A stretch of 10,093 nt of DNA, taken from Bacteroidia bacterium (GTDB lineage: Bacteria > Bacteroidota > Bacteroidia > Bacteroidales > VadinHA17). Shown here in pieces: positions 7,507-10,093 of the stretch. The DNA lies in contig JAPLEC010000120.1 of NCBI GenBank assembly GCA_026391515.1, positions 1 to 10,093 of the forward strand, given 5' to 3'. Under the pieces are notes generated by a model, which made no database searches, was not told where the DNA came from, and worked only from the letters and a program-made list of their open reading frames with translations. The number at the start of each line of letters is the position of its first letter. The first letter of the stretch is position 1. The position numbers and the translations under genes were made by a program.

Positions 7507-7563
7507 GCTAACGGCCGGGCAATCCCGCTTTTTGTGAAAAAGCGGGATTGTCCCTGGTATAGC
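7507..7563. repeat. Dispersed palindromic intergenic element, copy D (best-preserved hairpin)
   Basis: The 57 bases fold as one hairpin. The outer stem is GCTA/TAGC, followed by a six-by-six internal loop, then a 17-base inner stem (7517-7533 with 7537-7553, one G-T pair) closed by the loop GTG (7534-7536). The inner arm reads GGGCAATCCCGCTTTTT. It shares its centre with copy C and its left flank with copy B. It lies about 59 bases past the fic stop codon and upstream of the SMP-30 gene. No T-run follows on either strand as needed for an intrinsic terminator. Confidence 0.8.
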
Positions 7564-7622
7564 CAGTGCTTTTGTTATTAATTCAGTTATAAGTTCAACC
7601 TAACAGGTCTTACATTTATTTA

Positions 7623-8741
7623 TTAAGTCTCAGATAATAAATTAAATAGATCGATATTCAGATATACTACCTCTTTGCCGATTTTTTTTGGAATCATTAT
7701 CCCCAACTCCTCCATTTGCGTTAGATACTTTTTTGCTGTATTAATACTCTTGATATCATGAGATAATAACTTTTTTGGACTTGTATATGGTTGTTCAAAG
7801 ATTTTTTCTATTGGTTCTTTATGGATGTGGGGTAATTTTTTATTCAGCAGGGCATAAGTTTTTTGGAATAAATTGTCAATGTCATTTATTTTATTCAGAG
7901 TATAGATAGATGTCTCTTCAATTGCTTTAAGCATATATAGAATCCAATCTTTCCAGTTTCTTAAAGTGGTAACATTATTAAGCAGAGAATAATAATCATC
8001 TTTGTTTTCAATAATATATGCACTTAAATATAGAAAGGGGACCTCTAATAGTTTTTTCTGAATCATTAGGAGAATGCTTAAAATTCTTCCGGTTCTTCCG
8101 TTACCATCTCTGAAAGGGTGGATTGCTTCGAACTGATAATGAGCAACTGCAAGTTTTATTAAAGGGTCATATGAATATTTTTTGTCATCATTTAAATATA
8201 CGATAAGATTTTCCAATTTTTCTTTGATTACTTTTTTCCCTCTCGGAGGAGTATAAACAGTAGTTCCTCCTAAAGTACCGGATCCTCTTTTCTTTATAAT
8301 CGTTTCTGTCTGTAGAGGACGGATACCATCTTGAACCTCCTTTATTTCCTGGTAGATCTTTATCATCAAATCTATATTAAATCTATTATTCAAACTAATA
8401 TCATGATAACCTTTCCAGAGTGCCTGGCGATATCTTAATACTTCTTTTGCATTTCCTTTCAATCCGCTATGATTTCCAGTAAGTGCCTTATATAGTTCAT
8501 CATCGGTTGTAAAAATGTTTTCAATCTCTGTACTGGCTTTCGCTTCCCTTAGAGCAATAGTATTGACCAACATGGATAGATTTGGAAGTTTTTTAGCAAA
8601 ACCTTTCAACTCTGCCAGAGCTTTGTTTGCTTTAATAACAGATTGTAAAATCTCAACAGTTACAATTTTATCATCCGGAGGGGGTAATAACGGTAATTCA
8701 TTGTAAGGTTGATTACGATCGTATGGAACTTGTTTTGACAT
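7623..8741 (-). CDS. Fic-family protein (SoFic-like AMP-transferase) with inhibitory helix and C-terminal winged helix
   Basis: Fic enzymes transfer AMP or related groups to hydroxyl side chains of target proteins. The complete active-site motif HPFRDGNGRTGR is at residues 208-219, with catalytic H208. The N-terminal Fic_N region carries STEIEN (70-75), matching the (S/T)xxxE(G/N) inhibitory helix of class II Fic proteins with E74 as the blocking glutamate, so the enzyme should be self-inhibited. The flap lies before the motif, near GGTTVYTPPRG (158-168). The last 60 residues (KLLSHDIKSINTAKKYLTQMEELGIM) look like a winged helix. The length of 372 equals that of Shewanella SoFic as I recall it. 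No antitoxin-like small gene is adjacent, as expected for class II. The composition is AT-rich like that of the zinc-ribbon gene. An array of TTGACA hexamers lies upstream. Confidence 0.9.
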   Translation of the reverse strand: MSKQVPYDRNQPYNELPLLPPPDDKIVTVEILQSVIKANKALAELKGFAKKLPNLSMLVNTIALREAKASTEIENIFTTDDELYKALTGNHSGLKGNAKEVLRYRQALWKGYHDISLNNRFNIDLMIKIYQEIKEVQDGIRPLQTETIIKKRGSGTLGGTTVYTPPRGKKVIKEKLENLIVYLNDDKKYSYDPLIKLAVAHYQFEAIHPFRDGNGRTGRILSILLMIQKKLLEVPFLYLSAYIIENKDDYYSLLNNVTTLRNWKDWILYMLKAIEETSIYTLNKINDIDNLFQKTYALLNKKLPHIHKEPIEKIFEQPYTSPKKLLSHDIKSINTAKKYLTQMEELGIMIPKKIGKEVVYLNIDLFNLLSET

Positions 8742-8887
8742 TAGGAATTATTTTTGTCAAAAATAGTAAAAATATGATAGATTATTAGTTTATATGTCAA
8801 AATATATCAAAAATTGACAAAAAGTGAAAAAAATGTCAAATTGTGACCGCAAGGATCATTAGTGTCAGAATTATGGGAAATTTGACA
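8735..8887. promoter_or_regulatory. Array of TTGACA/TGTCAA hexamers upstream of fic (operator-like)
   Basis: Six exact copies of the hexamer, in either orientation, lie at 8735-8740 (overlapping the fic start codon), 8755-8760, 8795-8800, 8814-8819, 8834-8839 and 8882-8887. Start-to-start distances are 20, 40, 19, 20 and 48, so the first five fall on a near 20-base lattice, about two helical turns. This resembles a multi-site operator. The minus strand also has TATTTTTG (8758-8765), a TAnnTTTG-type -7 motif, overlapping one copy. A regulatory role is inference. Confidence 0.45.
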
Positions 8888-9108
8888 GTTGAAGTCTTTA
8901 TTAATTCTATTTACAACTCTATTCGAATTCGTATAAGTCATAGAAATTAAGAATAGGATGTAAATTTGATACTATTATTCAAAAACACGAACATATGAAA
9001 AAGGGATTTTTTGGGGATTATATAAAAAGATGCGTAACAATTCTAATCAGGCAATTATCGCACATTTCCGACCGGATCTTCCTCGTTTCTATAACTAATA
9101 ATGAGACG

Positions 9109-9162
9109 GAAGTTTATAAAGTCCTTAAAGTCCATAAAGTCTTTAAAGTTCATAAAGTTTTA
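9109..9162. repeat. Six 9-base tandem units, consensus AAAGTYCWT
   Basis: Successive units are GAAGTTTAT, AAAGTCCTT, AAAGTCCAT, AAAGTCTTT, AAAGTTCAT and AAAGTTTTA. Five of the six begin AAAGT and differ mostly by C/T changes. The array is short and degenerate and lies between the fic promoter region and the 3' end of the S9 peptidase gene. Confidence 0.8.
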
Positions 9163-9181
9163 AGATCTAGAGCTTACTTTG

Positions 9182-9207
9182 TCCTCCGAAGCTTTAGCAA
9201 AGGAGGA
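9182..9207. repeat. Small hairpin TCCTCC ... GGAGGA
   Basis: Arms TCCTCC (9182-9187) and GGAGGA (9202-9207) enclose GAAGC, TTTA and GCAAA, where GC/GC can pair again. The six-base outer stem is modest and has no adjoining T-run. It adjoins copy E and the 9-base tandem units, so all three may be one composite intergenic repeat. Confidence 0.5.
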
Positions 9208-9216
9208 GCGTTAATT

Positions 9217-9272
9217 CGTTAGACGGTAGCCAGTAGCCGGACTTATTTACTTTAGCATTGACTGTGTTATGT
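9217..9272. repeat. Dispersed palindromic intergenic element, copy E
   Basis: The ends are CGTTAGAC (9217-9224) and GTTATGT (9266-9272). Read on the minus strand, it starts ACATAAC, reaches CAAT, then TAAAGTAAATAAGT (plus 9241-9254), which matches the centre of copy B at 13 of 14 bases. It continues as a run resembling B's ACCAGTTACCGG with transitions. The copy lies 32 bases past the S9 peptidase stop codon. Confidence 0.5.
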
Positions 9273-9304
9273 ACTGTTTTATTTTGAGATGCTTTATTTA
9301 TTCA

Positions 9305-10093
9305 CTAAGGGTTTTCAGGCTTCAAATATTTTTCAAGAAATTTTTCCATTGCACCATAAAAATCAAATTTATTTTCCTGGTTCAGATATCCATGGCCCTC
9401 ATTATCTTTCAGCATATATTCGACTTCAACACCTCTGCTCCTGAGTGCATTTACCATCTGATCGCTTTCTGCCTTATTCACCCTCGGATCGTTAGCTCCT
9501 GCAGCTACAAACAAAGGCGTCTTAATCTTATCCACGTGAAATACCGGAGAGGCTTCTGCCATTAACAAACTGTCTTTCTCAGGGTTTCCAACCATTTCAT
9601 AAATCTGGTCCAGATATGGTTTCCAGTAAGGCGGAACCGTTTTCATCCAGCTGAACAGATTAGCCACACCTACATAATCTACAGCACAGGTATATAGATC
9701 CGGAGTAAAGGCAACCCCGGCTAAAGTGGCATACCCGCCATAACTGCCGCCATAAATAGCAATTCTTTTAGGATCTGCTATGCCTTCCTTTATTAAGTAC
9801 TCGACACCATCAGTTATGTCATCCTGCATTTTTTTACCCCATTCTTTAAAGGATGCTTCCCAGAACTTCTTTCCATACCCTGTGCTTCCCCTGTAATTCA
9901 TCTGTAATACTCCATAACCCCTGTTCGCCAAAAACTGTACTTCAGTATTATAATACCACCCATCCCTGCCCCAGGGGCCGCCATGCGGATTAACCACTAT
10001 CGGTATTTTTTCAGCTTTAATTCCTTTTGGCAACGTAAGATAACCATGAATGGTCAACCCATCCCTTGAGGTATAGGTAATCGGCTTCATCTC
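9305..10093 (-). CDS. S9-family prolyl oligopeptidase-type serine peptidase, C-terminal catalytic domain (partial at window edge)
   Basis: This is the alpha/beta-hydrolase domain of an S9 peptidase (dipeptidyl or acylaminoacyl peptidase type), which cleaves small peptides, usually in the periplasm of Bacteroidota. The frame is still open at the right edge, so the N-terminal beta-propeller and true start lie outside; the in-frame ATG at 10090 is only an internal methionine. Numbering from it, the oxyanion-side block is HGGPWGRDGW (36-45), the nucleophile S116 lies in GGSYGGY, the acid is D201 (GANDPRVN) and the base is H233 (NEGHGYL). The chain ends FLEKYLKPENP with TAG at 9305. Base composition is more balanced than in fic. 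No neighbour upstream is visible. Confidence 0.92.
   Translation of the reverse strand, partial: EMKPITYTSRDGLTIHGYLTLPKGIKAEKIPIVVNPHGGPWGRDGWYYNTEVQFLANRGYGVLQMNYRGSTGYGKKFWEASFKEWGKKMQDDITDGVEYLIKEGIADPKRIAIYGGSYGGYATLAGVAFTPDLYTCAVDYVGVANLFSWMKTVPPYWKPYLDQIYEMVGNPEKDSLLMAEASPVFHVDKIKTPLFVAAGANDPRVNKAESDQMVNALRSRGVEVEYMLKDNEGHGYLNQENKFDFYGAMEKFLEKYLKPENP

Larger units (their letters stand above)
8742..9304. other. Gene-free region of about 560 bases rich in repeats
   Basis: I see no convincing gene here. From left to right the region holds the TTGACA array (to 8887), an AT-rich stretch with the palindrome CGAATTCG near 8924-8931, a plus-strand TAAATTTG (8961-8968) that could be a chance -7 match, six 9-base tandem units (9109-9162), a small hairpin (9182-9207) and copy E of the palindromic element (9217-9272). 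A plus-strand frame from ATG 8995 to 9222 exists but is made partly of the tandem units and is probably not a gene. Confidence 0.6.

Noticed and set aside
7507..7563. Copy D as an ordinary intrinsic terminator
   Set aside because: The stem is strong, but no T-run follows on either strand, and the same sequence recurs in C, so it was called a dispersed repeat. A transcription-end role is left open in the findings.
9109..9162. CRISPR array
   Set aside because: The units are only nine bases long and contiguous, with no spacers.
8995..9222. Plus-strand frame of 75 codons starting ATG, with a TAAATTTG upstream
   Set aside because: Its second half is the 9-base tandem array (giving KVLKVHKVFKVHKV) and the TCCTCC/GGAGGA hairpin. 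There is no recognisable domain, and the reading frame is explained by the 9-base period avoiding stops.
9217..9224. GTTAGAC as a true integron attC R' box
   Set aside because: It fits GTTRRRY, but I found no matching RYYYAAC partner at a suitable distance upstream on the plus strand. A firm attC call is not supported.

Overview
The window looks like accessory chromosomal DNA of a member of the Bacteroidota, probably a Bacteroidales-like environmental lineage. This rests on AT-rich composition, mostly absent Shine-Dalgarno sequences, -7 motifs of the TAnnTTTG type, and the family mix (M61 and S9 peptidases, Tat-exported SMP-30 protein, SoFic-like Fic protein). It is an inference from content, since there is no rRNA or other marker.

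Every gene lies on the minus strand. From high to low coordinates these are: the catalytic C-terminal part of an S9 prolyl-oligopeptidase-family peptidase that runs off the right edge (9305-10093); a repeat-rich intergenic stretch (8742-9304); a Fic AMP-transferase-type protein with an inhibitory helix (7623-8741); a three-gene run of a Tat-exported SMP-30/gluconolactonase-like protein, an ABC-2 type ATPase and its permease (7431 down to 4660); an M61-family metallopeptidase (2903-4489); a complete IS3-family insertion sequence (1433-2800) with the A AAA AAG programmed -1 frameshift; and a two-segment membrane protein with three zinc-ribbon-like cysteine clusters (63-1349).

The most interesting signal is not a gene. 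An imperfect palindromic element of about 50-80 bases lies just past the stop codon of each of the five inferred transcription units, and none lies inside the SMP-30/ABC run. Copies are at 1-9 (edge fragment), 2808-2884, 4596-4647, 7507-7563 and 9217-9272. They share end motifs (NAAC-type boxes facing GTTN-type boxes, CAAT facing ATTGTCC) but have two kinds of centre. The layout (all genes in one direction, one element per unit) recalls an integron cassette array with attC sites, but equally a REP-like or transcription-end element. The sequence alone does not decide this.

A second non-coding signal is a run of TTGACA/TGTCAA hexamers upstream of the fic gene, several spaced about 20 bases apart. 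It looks like a multi-site operator. The same intergenic region also holds six 9-base tandem units and a small hairpin.
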